Below, in pieces: positions 1 to 7,815 of a stretch of DNA of 64,000 nt. Origin of the DNA: Shewanella sp. 1CM18E (GTDB taxonomy: Bacteria; Pseudomonadota; Gammaproteobacteria; Enterobacterales; Shewanellaceae); the NCBI RefSeq assembly GCF_023161665.1, contig NZ_JALNTW010000018.1, positions 1 through 64,000 of the forward strand, given 5' to 3'. How positions within the stretch are numbered: the stretch's first letter is position 1; every line of letters begins with the position of its first letter. Under the pieces are notes generated by a model. It saw nothing but the letters and a program-made list of their open reading frames with translations. It was not told the DNA's origin and made no database searches. The position numbers were made by a program, and so were the translations under genes.

Positions 1-9
1 TTAAAGAGC
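1..9 (-). promoter_or_regulatory. boxA antitermination element of an rRNA leader
   Basis: Read on the minus strand the first nine bases are GCTCTTTAA, the core of the rrn boxA that recruits NusB/NusE (S10). It lies downstream of two rrn-type promoters on the same strand. The rRNA genes themselves must lie beyond the left edge of the window and are not visible. Confidence 0.75.
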
Positions 10-67
10 GTGAAGTCGTCTTTCAGACTTCGCCTTAGACGCTTAGGTCGTTTGGCTGAGGAGGCGT

Positions 68-95
68 ATTCTACACTCTCCAGTGTCGGCGTCAA
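68..95 (-). promoter_or_regulatory. rRNA operon promoter P2
   Basis: On the minus strand there is TTGACG at 95-90, a 16-base spacer and TAGAAT at 73-68, followed by a GC-rich discriminator (ACGCCTCC). Just upstream (about 100-130) is an A+T-rich stretch that could be an UP element. Position between P1 and boxA fits the standard tandem rrn promoter layout. Transcription leaves the window to the left. Confidence 0.8.
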
Positions 96-271
96 GCGCT
101 TATTTTAAGAAGTTTTTCAAGCGATGATTCTTTGTTCAAGTCACATCTAATTGAGCTTCTAAAGCGATTGTCACCTGGTTCAAATCTCTTTCGATTTTCA
201 AACCTCTAACACCGCTGCAAGTCCCTTGCTACCTGAGTAGTTGGCCTGCTGTGCCGTGTCAGTGGATGCGC

Positions 272-299
272 ATTATAGGGATGTGAGATTAAAGCGCAA
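272..299 (-). promoter_or_regulatory. rRNA operon promoter P1
   Basis: On the minus strand: TTGCGC (299-294), 16-base spacer, TATAAT (277-272), then GCGCATCCACTGACACGG, nearly the same as the start region of E. coli rrn P1 promoters. The 301-340 stretch upstream is A+T-rich and fits an UP element. The GC-rich discriminator implies ppGpp/DksA and growth-rate control, as known for this promoter class. About 200 bp separate it from P2. Confidence 0.85.
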
Positions 300-351
300 G
301 GGCAATACTGAATAAAATCGAACTTTTATAATCGTTTGCTCATAAAACCCA

Positions 352-380
352 CTGACTAGCCACTTTTTAAGCTTTATAAT
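352..380 (+). promoter_or_regulatory. likely promoter of yrdA
   Basis: CTGACT (352-357), 17-base spacer and a perfect TATAAT (375-380), 30 bp before the yrdA start codon. It is divergent from the rRNA promoters, with no long untranslated leader. Confidence 0.55.
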
Positions 381-409
381 GCTAAAAACACCATAATTAG
401 GACTTTTAG

Positions 410-967
410 ATGCCAAACTCTAGAAACAATAACTCGCTACGATCCTATAAAAGTGTCGTCCCTACACTTAAGAAAGGTGTCTATATCGATGAGGCTGCTG
501 TTTTAATTGGCGATATCACGCTGGATGATGATGCCAGTGTTTGGCCTTTAGTTGCAGCGCGCGGGGATGTAAACCGCATATATATAGGTAAACGCTCCAA
601 TATCCAAGACGGTAGCGTTTTACATGTAACTAGAAAGTCGGCGGCTTTACCTGAAGGCCACCCTTTGATTATTGGTGATGACGTCACTATTGGACATAAA
701 GCAATGTTGCATGGTTGCCAAGTCGGTAACCGTATTTTAGTCGGTATGGGCGCAATCATTCTTGATGGCGCGATATTAGAAGATGATGTGATTTTAGGTG
801 CAGGCTCGTTAGTCCCACCAGGGAAAATCCTAAAGAGTGGTTTTCTTTATGTCGGCAGCCCAGCTAAACAAGCAAGGCCGCTAACGGAAGCTGAACTTGC
901 CTTCTTACCGCAATCCGCTGATAACTATGTCAGACTCAAGAATGAGTATTTACAAGAAGGCGAATAG
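410..967 (+). CDS. yrdA: gamma-class carbonic anhydrase-like hexapeptide protein YrdA
   Basis: Left-handed beta-helix protein of 185 residues (E. coli YrdA 184), with imperfect hexapeptide repeats across most of its length. H72, H96 and H101 match the three zinc ligands of gamma-carbonic anhydrases (the last two lie in GHKAMLHG). The family is cytoplasmic and trimeric. Some members hydrate CO2, but the substrate of YrdA proteins is not settled, so only the fold and metal site are claimed. AGGA lies 7 bases before the ATG. The N-terminal dozen residues are polar and not conserved with E. coli. It heads the yrdA-yrdB-aroE cluster and is divergent from the rRNA operon. Confidence 0.9.
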   Translation: MPNSRNNNSLRSYKSVVPTLKKGVYIDEAAVLIGDITLDDDASVWPLVAARGDVNRIYIGKRSNIQDGSVLHVTRKSAALPEGHPLIIGDDVTIGHKAMLHGCQVGNRILVGMGAIILDGAILEDDVILGAGSLVPPGKILKSGFLYVGSPAKQARPLTEAELAFLPQSADNYVRLKNEYLQEGE

Positions 968-984
968 TTCGCTATGACTTATCG

Positions 985-1263
985 TTAGATAAGTGCAATT
1001 CTTCCCTGCTCATCGAATGTATCTTGTTCGATGAGCATTTCAACCTCTTCTTCTATGTCAAAACGGTATTCATCAAATACAGCTAAAGCGCTAGCCTCAA
1101 GTTCATCGCTATCTTGTTCAAATGTGGCAGATGAAAGCTGGGTTAGTTTATTTAGACTAATACGGCATTCAATGTTTGCCCCCTGCACTTGCACAGGAAA
1201 GACTACAGTTTGTGTTTGTGGCTCCCAATCTTGTAGATCTGGGAATAAAATACTTTGGTTCAT
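985..1263 (-). CDS. YrdB-like small acidic protein (DUF1488 type)
   Basis: A 92-residue acidic protein without signal peptide or membrane segment. It opens with MNQSILFPDLQDWEP and has an acidic FDIEEEVEMLIEQ helix in the C-terminal half, resembling E. coli YrdB (85 residues), whose gene also lies between yrdA and aroE. The function of the family is not known. Its start lies 22 bp after the aroE stop, so the two are probably co-transcribed leftward. It is convergent with yrdA. The call rests on sequence likeness and position. Confidence 0.75.
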   Translation of the reverse strand: MNQSILFPDLQDWEPQTQTVVFPVQVQGANIECRISLNKLTQLSSATFEQDSDELEASALAVFDEYRFDIEEEVEMLIEQDTFDEQGRIALI

Positions 1264-1285
1264 GTCTATCTCAAACTTTTTGAAA

Positions 1286-2101
1286 TTACAATTCAGCTCG
1301 CAGCTGAGTTAATACAGGCTCTACGCTTGGCTTAACCTTACGCCAAATATTGAAACTTTCAGCGGCTTGACCAACCAACATGCCTAAACCATCTATCGTC
1401 TGACTCGCGCCCTGCGCTGCAGCCCAAAGATTAAATGCTGTAGGCTGTTTGCCATACATCATATCGTAGCAAACTGTTTGCGGCGTAATAGTATTGATAC
1501 TGATGTTAGGAACATCGCCAGTTAAGCTTGAAGAGGTTGAGTTAATAATTAAATCATAACTTTGGCCGCTATGTTTTATGGGTAATACATCCACGTTACC
1601 AAAAGGCGCAAACAAACTTGCTAACGTTTCTGCTTTAGCTTGAGTGCGATTGACTATCGTTAACTTGGCGATCCCAGCATTCAACAATGGCAATATACAA
1701 CCTCTTGCAGCACCACCAGCACCAACAAGAAGAACATTAAGTCCAGCTAAGGTGCCAAGATTTCTTTCTAGATCGCTAACTAAACCTAAACCATCAGTAT
1801 TGTCGCCGCGGACCTTACCATTAGCCATTACAGATAAAGTATTCACCGCGCCAGCGAGCTTTGCCTGCTCACTAAGCTCGTCACACAAAGCAAACGCTTG
1901 CTCTTTAAATGGCACTGTAACGTTAGCACCACGACCATTGCTACGAGCAAACTCTTTAAAGCTTGCTGCAAACTCATCGACAGGCGCTAAAATAGCTTCA
2001 TAAGTTAGCGATTGAGCCGTATCTTCAGCAAACATGGCGTGTATTTTTGGAGACTTACTGTGGCTAATAGGGTTACCAAATACTGCGTATCGTTCAGTCA
2101 T
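1286..2101 (-). CDS. aroE: shikimate dehydrogenase (NADP)
   Basis: Reduces 3-dehydroshikimate to shikimate with NADPH, the fourth step of the shikimate pathway to aromatic amino acids; cytoplasmic. From the start used here it has 271 residues (E. coli 272). SHSKSP near residue 13 binds substrate, NVTVPFK carries the catalytic lysine (K66), DNTDG holds the paired aspartate (D103), and GAGGAARG (127-134) is the nucleotide loop. The frame is open 19 codons further upstream, but the ATG at 2101 gives the canonical MTERYAVFGNP start and has AGAGA before it. Followed by the yrdB-like gene on the same strand. Confidence 0.95.
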   Translation of the reverse strand: MTERYAVFGNPISHSKSPKIHAMFAEDTAQSLTYEAILAPVDEFAASFKEFARSNGRGANVTVPFKEQAFALCDELSEQAKLAGAVNTLSVMANGKVRGDNTDGLGLVSDLERNLGTLAGLNVLLVGAGGAARGCILPLLNAGIAKLTIVNRTQAKAETLASLFAPFGNVDVLPIKHSGQSYDLIINSTSSSLTGDVPNISINTITPQTVCYDMMYGKQPTAFNLWAAAQGASQTIDGLGMLVGQAAESFNIWRKVKPSVEPVLTQLRAEL

Positions 2102-2274
2102 GCTTAGATCTCTTTGCGGTGAAAAATCACAGTGTAACTCGGATCGCCAGCTAGGCAATCGCTTCTATTGGAGTTATTTTCAGCTTTGTAATTTGAGCAA
2201 CAGTTTGCAGCGCTAATCCATTACTCGTTAAACTTACCTGTATAGAAATAAACAATGAGTAGTAGAGCGATTAA

Positions 2275-2721
2275 ATGAATTGGTTAAAAAAGATCATTGG
2301 TAAACAGAATAGTAGTCAAAGTGGCCAACAAGACAGAGATCCAAACCAATCTAATGCCTATGACCGTATAGGTGGTGAACCGGTTATTCGCGCGATTGCC
2401 CATCAGTTCTACGCTCAGATGCAAAGCAACCCAGCGACTCAAGAGTTACTCGCTATTCACAGAGCGCCAATTGAAGAGTCAGAACAGAAGTTATTTGAAT
2501 TTTTAAGCGGTTGGCTTGGCGGGCCACAGTTGTATCAGCAAAAACATGGCCATCCTGCACTGCGAGCCAGACATATGCCATTTAAAGTTGATGAAGCTAT
2601 GCGAGATCAGTGGCTACTATGCATGAAGGCGGCGATTGAAATAGAAGTGAAAGAGCTGCAACACCAACAAGCCATTTATAGCGCCATATCAACATTGGCT
2701 GACCATATGCGAAACCAATAA
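2275..2721 (+). CDS. group II truncated haemoglobin
   Basis: A 148-residue haem protein of the 2-over-2 globin family. YDRIGG (29-34) is the N-terminal globin signature. HPALRARHMPF contains H100 as the proximal haem ligand, and W113 is the G8 tryptophan typical of group II. Family members bind O2 and NO and are linked to nitrosative or oxidative stress; the role here is inferred. The first 28 residues are a polar, Q/N/S-rich extension. It stands alone, divergent from aroE and facing hemF, with no clear Shine-Dalgarno. An 11-bp inverted repeat overlaps its stop codon. Confidence 0.85.
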   Translation: MNWLKKIIGKQNSSQSGQQDRDPNQSNAYDRIGGEPVIRAIAHQFYAQMQSNPATQELLAIHRAPIEESEQKLFEFLSGWLGGPQLYQQKHGHPALRARHMPFKVDEAMRDQWLLCMKAAIEIEVKELQHQQAIYSAISTLADHMRNQ

Positions 2722-2741
2722 TAGCCAAGTATTATTGGTTT
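2712..2741 (+). terminator. hairpin overlapping the globin stop codon
   Basis: An 11-bp perfect stem (arms 2712-2722 and 2731-2741, 8-base loop) begins inside the last codons of the truncated haemoglobin gene. No T tract follows, so it may be a weak terminator or a 3'-end stabiliser. Confidence 0.4.
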
Positions 2742-2771
2742 CAGCTAGGTGACGAGTGACGATGTAGATGG

Positions 2772-3213
2772 CTTATAGGCTTAATCAATCCCTTGGCTTA
2801 AGGAAGTCACTATATAATAGTGACTCTGGACTGCCCGCTTCTGGTGTATAAGCATATTGCCAGCGCACCTAGATTGACGCATAGACTTATAGACTTAACC
2901 AATCCCTTGGCTTAAGGAAGTCACTATATAATAGTGACTCTGGACTACCCGTTTCTGGTGTATAAGCATATTGCCAGCGCACCTAGATTGACGCATAGAC
3001 TTATAAACTTAACCAATCCCTTGGTTTGAGGAAGTCGCTATATAATAGTGACTCTGGACTACCCGCTTCTGGTGTATAAGCATATTCCCAGCGCACCTAG
3101 ATTGACGAATAGACTTATAGACTTAACCAATCCCTTGGTTTAAGAAAGTCGCTATATAATAGTGACTCTTGACTACCCGCTTCTGGCGTATAAGCATATT
3201 CCCAGCGAACTAG
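2772..3213 (-). repeat. 114-bp tandem array made of copies of the hemF 3' end
   Basis: The same block starts at 2772, 2886, 3000 and 3114, an exact period of 114 bp. The fourth block, up to about 3213, is the functional 3' end of hemF (its last 31 codons and stop). The other three are downstream duplicates: about 96 bp of hemF tail plus an 18-bp linker. Adjacent copies differ at only 4-6 positions. Each contains the inverted repeat AGTCACTAT-ATA-ATAGTGACT or a one-mismatch form. In 3000-3113 and 2886-2999 the tail frame is intact, with a GTG in front; in 2772-2885 a TGG codon has become TGA. The array fills the whole gap between the globin gene and hemF. Confidence 0.95.
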
Positions 3214-4029
3214 TGGCGGCATCGACATTAAAATAGATTCTGTACGGCCACCGGTTTGTAGGCCAAATAAGGTGCCACGGTCATACACTAGATTGAACTC
3301 AACGTAGCGACCTCGACGATAAAGCTGGAATTGACGCTCATGCTCGCCGTATGCCGTACCTTTACGGCGCTCAACGATTGGTGCGTAGGCAGTTAAGAAA
3401 CCATTTCCTACCGCTTGCATAAAGGCAAAGCTCTGTTCAAAACCTTGCTTGTTGAGATCATCAAAGAACAAGCCACCTACGCCGCGAGTTTCATTGCGGT
3501 GTGGCAGCCAAAAGTATTCATCACACCATTGCTTATATTTAGGGTAAACCTCTTCACCAAATGGTTCGCACAGTGATTTTGCACTTTGGTGCCATTGCAC
3601 AACATCTTCTAAGTATGGATAGTAAGGTGTTAAGTCAAAGCCGCCACCAAACCACCACACAGGATCCGCACCTTCTTTATTAGCAATAAAAAAACGCACA
3701 TTGGCGTGGGTTGTTGGTATATGCGGGTTATTGGGGTGAATAACTAATGACACTCCCATGGCTTCAAAACTGCGGCCTGCAAGCTCAGGACGATGCGCCG
3801 ATGCCGAGGCCGGCATAGAAGCGCCAGTAACATGAGAAAAGTTTACGCCAGCTTGTTCAAATACAGCACCACCGGTTAGCACGCGGCTTTGTCCACCGCC
3901 GCCCTCTTCACGCTTCCAAGAGTCTTCCGCAAATGTTGCTGCGCCGTCTAAGGCCTCTAATCCATTACAAATACGGTTTTGAAGATCGAGTAAGAAAGCT
4001 TTTACTACTGCAGGATCAGGTGTGCTCAT
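3115..4029 (-). CDS. hemF: oxygen-dependent coproporphyrinogen III oxidase
   Basis: Converts coproporphyrinogen III to protoporphyrinogen IX with O2, a late step of haem synthesis; cytoplasmic. At 304 residues it matches the family length (E. coli 299). Recognisable blocks are EDSWKREEGGGGQSRV, HRPELAGRSFEAMGVSLV, WWFGGGFDLTPYYP, the glycine-rich GVGGLFFDD, GRYVEFNLVYDRGTLFGLQ and the C-terminal PPLVRWEYAYTPEAG. The product feeds HemG, of which two genes lie in this window. The last 31 codons are duplicated three times downstream. The working copy reads GSQES where E. coli and the duplicate copies have GSPE. Confidence 0.96.
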   Translation of the reverse strand: MSTPDPAVVKAFLLDLQNRICNGLEALDGAATFAEDSWKREEGGGGQSRVLTGGAVFEQAGVNFSHVTGASMPASASAHRPELAGRSFEAMGVSLVIHPNNPHIPTTHANVRFFIANKEGADPVWWFGGGFDLTPYYPYLEDVVQWHQSAKSLCEPFGEEVYPKYKQWCDEYFWLPHRNETRGVGGLFFDDLNKQGFEQSFAFMQAVGNGFLTAYAPIVERRKGTAYGEHERQFQLYRRGRYVEFNLVYDRGTLFGLQTGGRTESILMSMPPLVRWEYAYTPEAGSQESLLYSDFLKPRDWLSL

Positions 4030-4053
4030 ATTATTCCTTTTTATAGTGGCTGA

Positions 4054-4617
4054 TTAACCTTGTCTTAAAATGGTGCCTGTTTTGGCATCAATAATCGTTG
4101 ATGGTGACGCTTGGGTTCCTAGCTCACCTTTAACTAAACCCGCAATAATGCCGGTAAATTGTTGTTTTATGCTTAACGCTGACAGCGCAGGATCTTGACC
4201 AGACAAGTTTGCACTGGTCGACACAATCGGTTTGTTGATAGCCGCACACAGTGCTTTTACACCTTCATGTGCAGTAACCCGTACAGCAATAGAATCAAAA
4301 CTACCACTGAGTAACTGAGACAAGCCCGGCTTAACAGGCATAATAAAAGTAAACGGCCCAGGCCACTTACTCTTAGCAAACTGTAATTGTTCTGCCGTTA
4401 ATTGTGATTCATCAATATAGGGCGTGAGTTGCTGATAATCACCGGCCACTAGAATCAAGCCTTTCTGCCAAGGACGCTGTTTGATCTGTAGTAACTGCTC
4501 TATGGCATCATTATTATCGGGATCGCAACCTAAACCATATACAGCTTCGGTTGGATAGGCGATTACGCCACCTTGTTCAATTAGGTCAGCTACATCAGCA
4601 GGTAATACTTCTAACAT
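4054..4617 (-). CDS. tsaC: L-threonylcarbamoyladenylate synthase
   Basis: Makes threonylcarbamoyl-AMP from threonine, bicarbonate and ATP, the precursor of the t6A base at position 37 of ANN-decoding tRNAs. 187 residues (E. coli TsaC 190). The YrdC fold is shown by VIAYPTEAVYGLGCDP near the N-terminus, KQRPWQKGLILVA, KWPGPFTFI and SVRVT/STSANLSG-type motifs in the second half. It lies 24 bp upstream of hemF on the same strand, as part of a zinc-finger gene-tsaC-hemF run. Confidence 0.93.
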   Translation of the reverse strand: MLEVLPADVADLIEQGGVIAYPTEAVYGLGCDPDNNDAIEQLLQIKQRPWQKGLILVAGDYQQLTPYIDESQLTAEQLQFAKSKWPGPFTFIMPVKPGLSQLLSGSFDSIAVRVTAHEGVKALCAAINKPIVSTSANLSGQDPALSALSIKQQFTGIIAGLVKGELGTQASPSTIIDAKTGTILRQG

Positions 4618-4667
4618 TCGTCTCTCTTTATCTTATATAAGCAGTGTAATTTACGAAAACAACAGCT

Positions 4668-5231
4668 TTAAACTGGACGTTTATACTTACAGGCCTTTTC
4701 AGGACACTCTAAACGCATACCCGCAGCGCCTTTACGCTCGACTAAAATACCAAAACCACAATCAGGACATGTTTCAGCTCTAGGTGGATAATTAACTAAA
4801 AATTTGCACTTAGGATAAGCGCTACACGCATAAAACGATTTACCAAAGCGGCTAGTGCGGTGTTCTATATGACCTGTTTTACATTTTGGACAAGGGATCT
4901 CGTCTTCTGTATTCGTTTGGTCATGCTTTTCTATATGGTGACACTCTGGATAATTAGTGCAGCCAATAAAAATACCGAAACGCCCTGACTTTACCGCCAG
5001 TTCGTTGCCGCAGTCGGGGCAAACAGACCCTTGTATCACTTGTGTTTCAATCGACTCATGCTGAACTAAAGGTCTTGTATAGTCACAGCTTGGGTAATTG
5101 TTACAGCCAATAAAACCACCGTGCTTACTATTTTTTACCGACAACTCGCAGCCACACTTAGGGCAAAGCTCAAACTCTTTTTCAAGAGCGTGCTCGTGAG
5201 TAGTAAACAGTTGCTGATCTATTTTCGCCAT
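4668..5231 (-). CDS. topoisomerase I-type C4 zinc-finger protein (YrdD-like)
   Basis: 187 residues with four consecutive C4 zinc-finger units like those at the C-terminus of bacterial topoisomerase I. Each has a CPxCG-type knuckle followed by a C-x(4-5)-C knuckle with YPxC (for example CPKCGCELS/CNNYPSCDYT and CPDCGNEL/CTNYPECHH). The last unit ends CPEKACKYK. There is no catalytic topoisomerase domain, so it is probably a nucleic-acid-binding accessory protein. E. coli has a homologue at the same place (yrdD, next to tsaC). It is first in the leftward run with tsaC and hemF. Confidence 0.85.
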   Translation of the reverse strand: MAKIDQQLFTTHEHALEKEFELCPKCGCELSVKNSKHGGFIGCNNYPSCDYTRPLVQHESIETQVIQGSVCPDCGNELAVKSGRFGIFIGCTNYPECHHIEKHDQTNTEDEIPCPKCKTGHIEHRTSRFGKSFYACSAYPKCKFLVNYPPRAETCPDCGFGILVERKGAAGMRLECPEKACKYKRPV

Positions 5232-5366
5232 GATTGTCTCAATTCATCTATATCGCGCTATTCTACCAAGGAATTGGCTAAGTTTTATATTCCAATGTTA
5301 GAATTTAGTAAAAGGTGATGATATATTGTATCCAATAAAATAAAGGACAAATATTAGGGAATCACA

Positions 5367-7139
5367 ATGACCTCACCCTCGAAGCTCTCTACTACAATTA
5401 TAGCGACTCTATTGGTTACGCTTTCAGCTTGTAGTAACACTGTACAGCAAACTGCCGATCCACAAATTATTAGCCAAATCAGCTCAACCTCTGAAGCAGA
5501 TCTATTTAACGCGCAAAACCCACTATTAACTACAGATACCTTTATGCAGGCCAGCATTGCACTCGCTGCCACTGAAAATGTCGATACTGCGGATCAACTC
5601 CTCTACTATTTTCGTGCTTTTAGTTATTACGGACCCACTGACGAGCTAACTGACAAAGAGATAACTACTTTAGCCGCTGCATTGGCACAACTGGCAAACT
5701 CAGGCCTGTTAGATAGTCAAGCTCGCCTGCAAGAGCAATATGCCGTAACCCTGTATCGTTACTTCGCAAATAATGATGCAGCATTAGCTTTAACGCCGCT
5801 TCTACCGCAGCTAGGTATTCAACTACAACAACTTGCAGCATCACCAGCTAACTCAACTAATGACTACGGTTTATTAGAAACATTGAAGGCCTACGGATTC
5901 TTACTCAACAAAGCCCGTAAAGATATGGATGGCGAGCTAAACAAGGTTTTGATTAGTGCCGATCTCGATTCGCCATTATTAGATTTTGCAGCAAGCCCTG
6001 CCAGTATTCGCTTTGGTAGCGATTGGCCGCGCAGCAATGCCTACTGGGCATTAGCCTTATACCGTTTATCACTGCCATCATCAGAAGATGGTCAGCCAAC
6101 AGAGCAAGAGCTGGCGATAGATAACGCCGTCGCAGCGATTGCCAAAGCAGATGTTGCTGAACGTGGCTATGCAGCGAAAGACACCTACACTGCAGGCTTT
6201 CATGTTAACGTATTTGGCGGCCAAGAGCTGTGCGAAACCAACAGCGATATTTGCCGCATACCTGAGTTAAAAACAGCTCTGCCAATCGAACATCACTGCT
6301 CTGACTCGCTATTTATATTAACCCAAGATTTAAACGAGCAAGAGCTGGCAGAGAGTTGCACTAAGCTAACTTCGCAAGAATCAAGCTTCCACAGCCTGTT
6401 AGAAACAGATCTAAAACCCACACCAAACGACTTCAATACAGCTCTTAGAGTGGTCGCATTTAAAAACTGGAGCCAATACCACCTTTATGGTCAGCTAATT
6501 TTCGATATTAATACCGATAACGGCGGCATGTATATTGAGGGCACACCATCAAAACCTGGCAATCAAGCCACATTCTTTGCTTATCGCCAATGGTGGATTG
6601 AGCCAGAGTTTAAAGTTTGGAACCTTAACCACGAGTATGTGCACTACTTAGATGGCCACTTTGTTAAATACGCAGGTTTTGGCCACTTCCCAGCCAAAAT
6701 GGTGTGGTGGTCAGAAGGTCTAGCAGAGTATGTGTCTAAAGGAGATAACAATCCGTCAGCACTACGGGTTATTAAGCGAGATATAAAACAAGCGCCAACT
6801 TTAGAAGAGATTTTTGCCACCGAATATAAAGATGGCCAAGATAGAACTTATAAGTGGAGCTATATGGCAATTCGCTTTTTAGCCGAGCACCATCACCAAG
6901 ACTTTGTGCAGTTAAGTCAGTATCTAAAGACTGACTACTTTGAGGGCTATGAGCAACTCATGCAGTCGCTAACCTCACATCAAGCACAGTTTGCCGACTG
7001 GCTAACGGTGCAAGTTGAGGCGTTTGATGACACAGAGGCTAGCACTAAGCCAAGACTACACAAACAAGGACGCTATGATTACCGAGACTACTTGCAGCCA
7101 CAGCATTTAGCTCATGGTGAGAACCATTTGAAGTTTTAA
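5367..7139 (+). CDS. collagenase-like (M9 type) zinc metallopeptidase lipoprotein
   Basis: 590 residues. An N-terminal hydrophobic segment ending in LSAC (Cys22) marks a lipoprotein, so the protein is probably anchored in the outer membrane. A helix-rich middle lies before the catalytic part. HEYVH (H422, E423, H426) is the zinc motif, with E454 in WWSEGLAEYV spaced 28 residues after the second His, as in clostridial and Vibrio collagenases. No PKD or collagen-binding domain follows; the protein ends about 135 residues after the motif. The substrate is unknown, and collagen is only a family label. AGGGA precedes the ATG. It is monocistronic, divergent from the zinc-finger gene, and ends at a bidirectional terminator. 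Confidence 0.8.
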   Translation: MTSPSKLSTTIIATLLVTLSACSNTVQQTADPQIISQISSTSEADLFNAQNPLLTTDTFMQASIALAATENVDTADQLLYYFRAFSYYGPTDELTDKEITTLAAALAQLANSGLLDSQARLQEQYAVTLYRYFANNDAALALTPLLPQLGIQLQQLAASPANSTNDYGLLETLKAYGFLLNKARKDMDGELNKVLISADLDSPLLDFAASPASIRFGSDWPRSNAYWALALYRLSLPSSEDGQPTEQELAIDNAVAAIAKADVAERGYAAKDTYTAGFHVNVFGGQELCETNSDICRIPELKTALPIEHHCSDSLFILTQDLNEQELAESCTKLTSQESSFHSLLETDLKPTPNDFNTALRVVAFKNWSQYHLYGQLIFDINTDNGGMYIEGTPSKPGNQATFFAYRQWWIEPEFKVWNLNHEYVHYLDGHFVKYAGFGHFPAKMVWWSEGLAEYVSKGDNNPSALRVIKRDIKQAPTLEEIFATEYKDGQDRTYKWSYMAIRFLAEHHHQDFVQLSQYLKTDYFEGYEQLMQSLTSHQAQFADWLTVQVEAFDDTEASTKPRLHKQGRYDYRDYLQPQHLAHGENHLKF

Positions 7140-7144
7140 ATAAG

Positions 7145-7295
7145 CGCCTATTTGTATCCATCCATGGCAAATTGACATAAATGTTCTGACCTCTAGGGAT
7201 AGAGGAAATGCGAATAAATGTATGGAACATTTATCGCCAGACACAAATCCCTTCTTACGCAATCCTTGCGTTCAGGGATAAGTACATCCATGTAC
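7145..7295. repeat. cluster of short palindromes, possible intergenic repeat element
   Basis: The gap between the metallopeptidase and the terminator holds stacked short inverted repeats: CCTCTA-GGGA-TAGAGG (7190-7205), ACGCAA-TCC-TTGCGT (7257-7271), GTACAT-CC-ATGTAC (7282-7295), and a looser pairing between the 7150-7187 and 7215-7247 stretches (both contain AAATGTTC or its complement). This looks like a mobile or repetitive intergenic element, but only one copy is seen here. Confidence 0.4.
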
Positions 7296-7299
7296 AAAA

Positions 7300-7329
7300 A
7301 AGGAGGCTTAGGCCTCCTTTCTTTTTATA
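7300..7329. terminator. bidirectional intrinsic terminator
   Basis: Stem AAGGAGGC (7300-7307), loop TTAG, GCCTCCTT (7312-7319), preceded by an A run and followed by T-rich sequence. It serves the convergent metallopeptidase (+) and smg (-) genes. Confidence 0.85.
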
Positions 7330-7339
7330 AGTATGAACA

Positions 7340-7813
7340 CTATGAGTGCAGGCGGCCATCTGGCTGCTCAAAGATCAGATCTTCCATCTGTTCATAGGCG
7401 GATTCATGACCTGGCGCATTAAATAGCACCATTAAAATAACCCACTTTAAGTCATCTAAGTTTAGTGTTGGCTCATCAATTTCCATCACTCGATCAATAA
7501 CCATTTCACGAGTCTCAACACTTAACACTTTGATTTGCTCTAGAAACAGTAAAAATCCGCGACTTTCGACGTCGATTTTTTCCATCTCGGCCTTAGTGTA
7601 AATACGGAATGAATGCTGATCATGATTACAAAGATAAGGCGTGCCCGCTTCTTGTAGGTCAGCTAAATGCTCTAACCAAGACAGTGCCTTAATAATTTCA
7701 CTTTGGTGAAATCCTGCGCGAGTAAGTTCTTTAGTGAGTTCGTCTTCATCAACTAGAAGCTCGACTTCACTATGAACATAGTTTTCAAATAAATACATGA
7801 GGATATCAAACAT
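7340..7813 (-). CDS. smg: Smg family protein
   Basis: 157 residues from the ATG at 7813, the same length as E. coli Smg, with the family start MFDILMYLFENYVHSE and the central RGFLLFLEQIKVLSVETREMVIDR block. The frame is open 17 codons further upstream, but that part overlaps dprA and has no family likeness. Cytoplasmic, acidic and helical; molecular role not established. The start lies two bases beyond the dprA stop, so translational coupling with dprA is likely. Confidence 0.9.
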   Translation of the reverse strand: MFDILMYLFENYVHSEVELLVDEDELTKELTRAGFHQSEIIKALSWLEHLADLQEAGTPYLCNHDQHSFRIYTKAEMEKIDVESRGFLLFLEQIKVLSVETREMVIDRVMEIDEPTLNLDDLKWVILMVLFNAPGHESAYEQMEDLIFEQPDGRLHS

Positions 7814-7815
7814 GG

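Noticed and set aside
1..400. rRNA gene inside the window
   Set aside because: Only promoters and boxA are present; the mature 16S sequence would begin beyond the left edge.
2886..3113. Two GTG-started 31-codon frames in the hemF-tail copies as real genes
   Set aside because: They are fragments of the HemF C-terminus with no ribosome site of note; reported only as part of the repeat.
2772..3213. CRISPR-like array
   Set aside because: The 114-bp units are directly joined without unique spacers and are copies of the hemF end; no cas genes are near.
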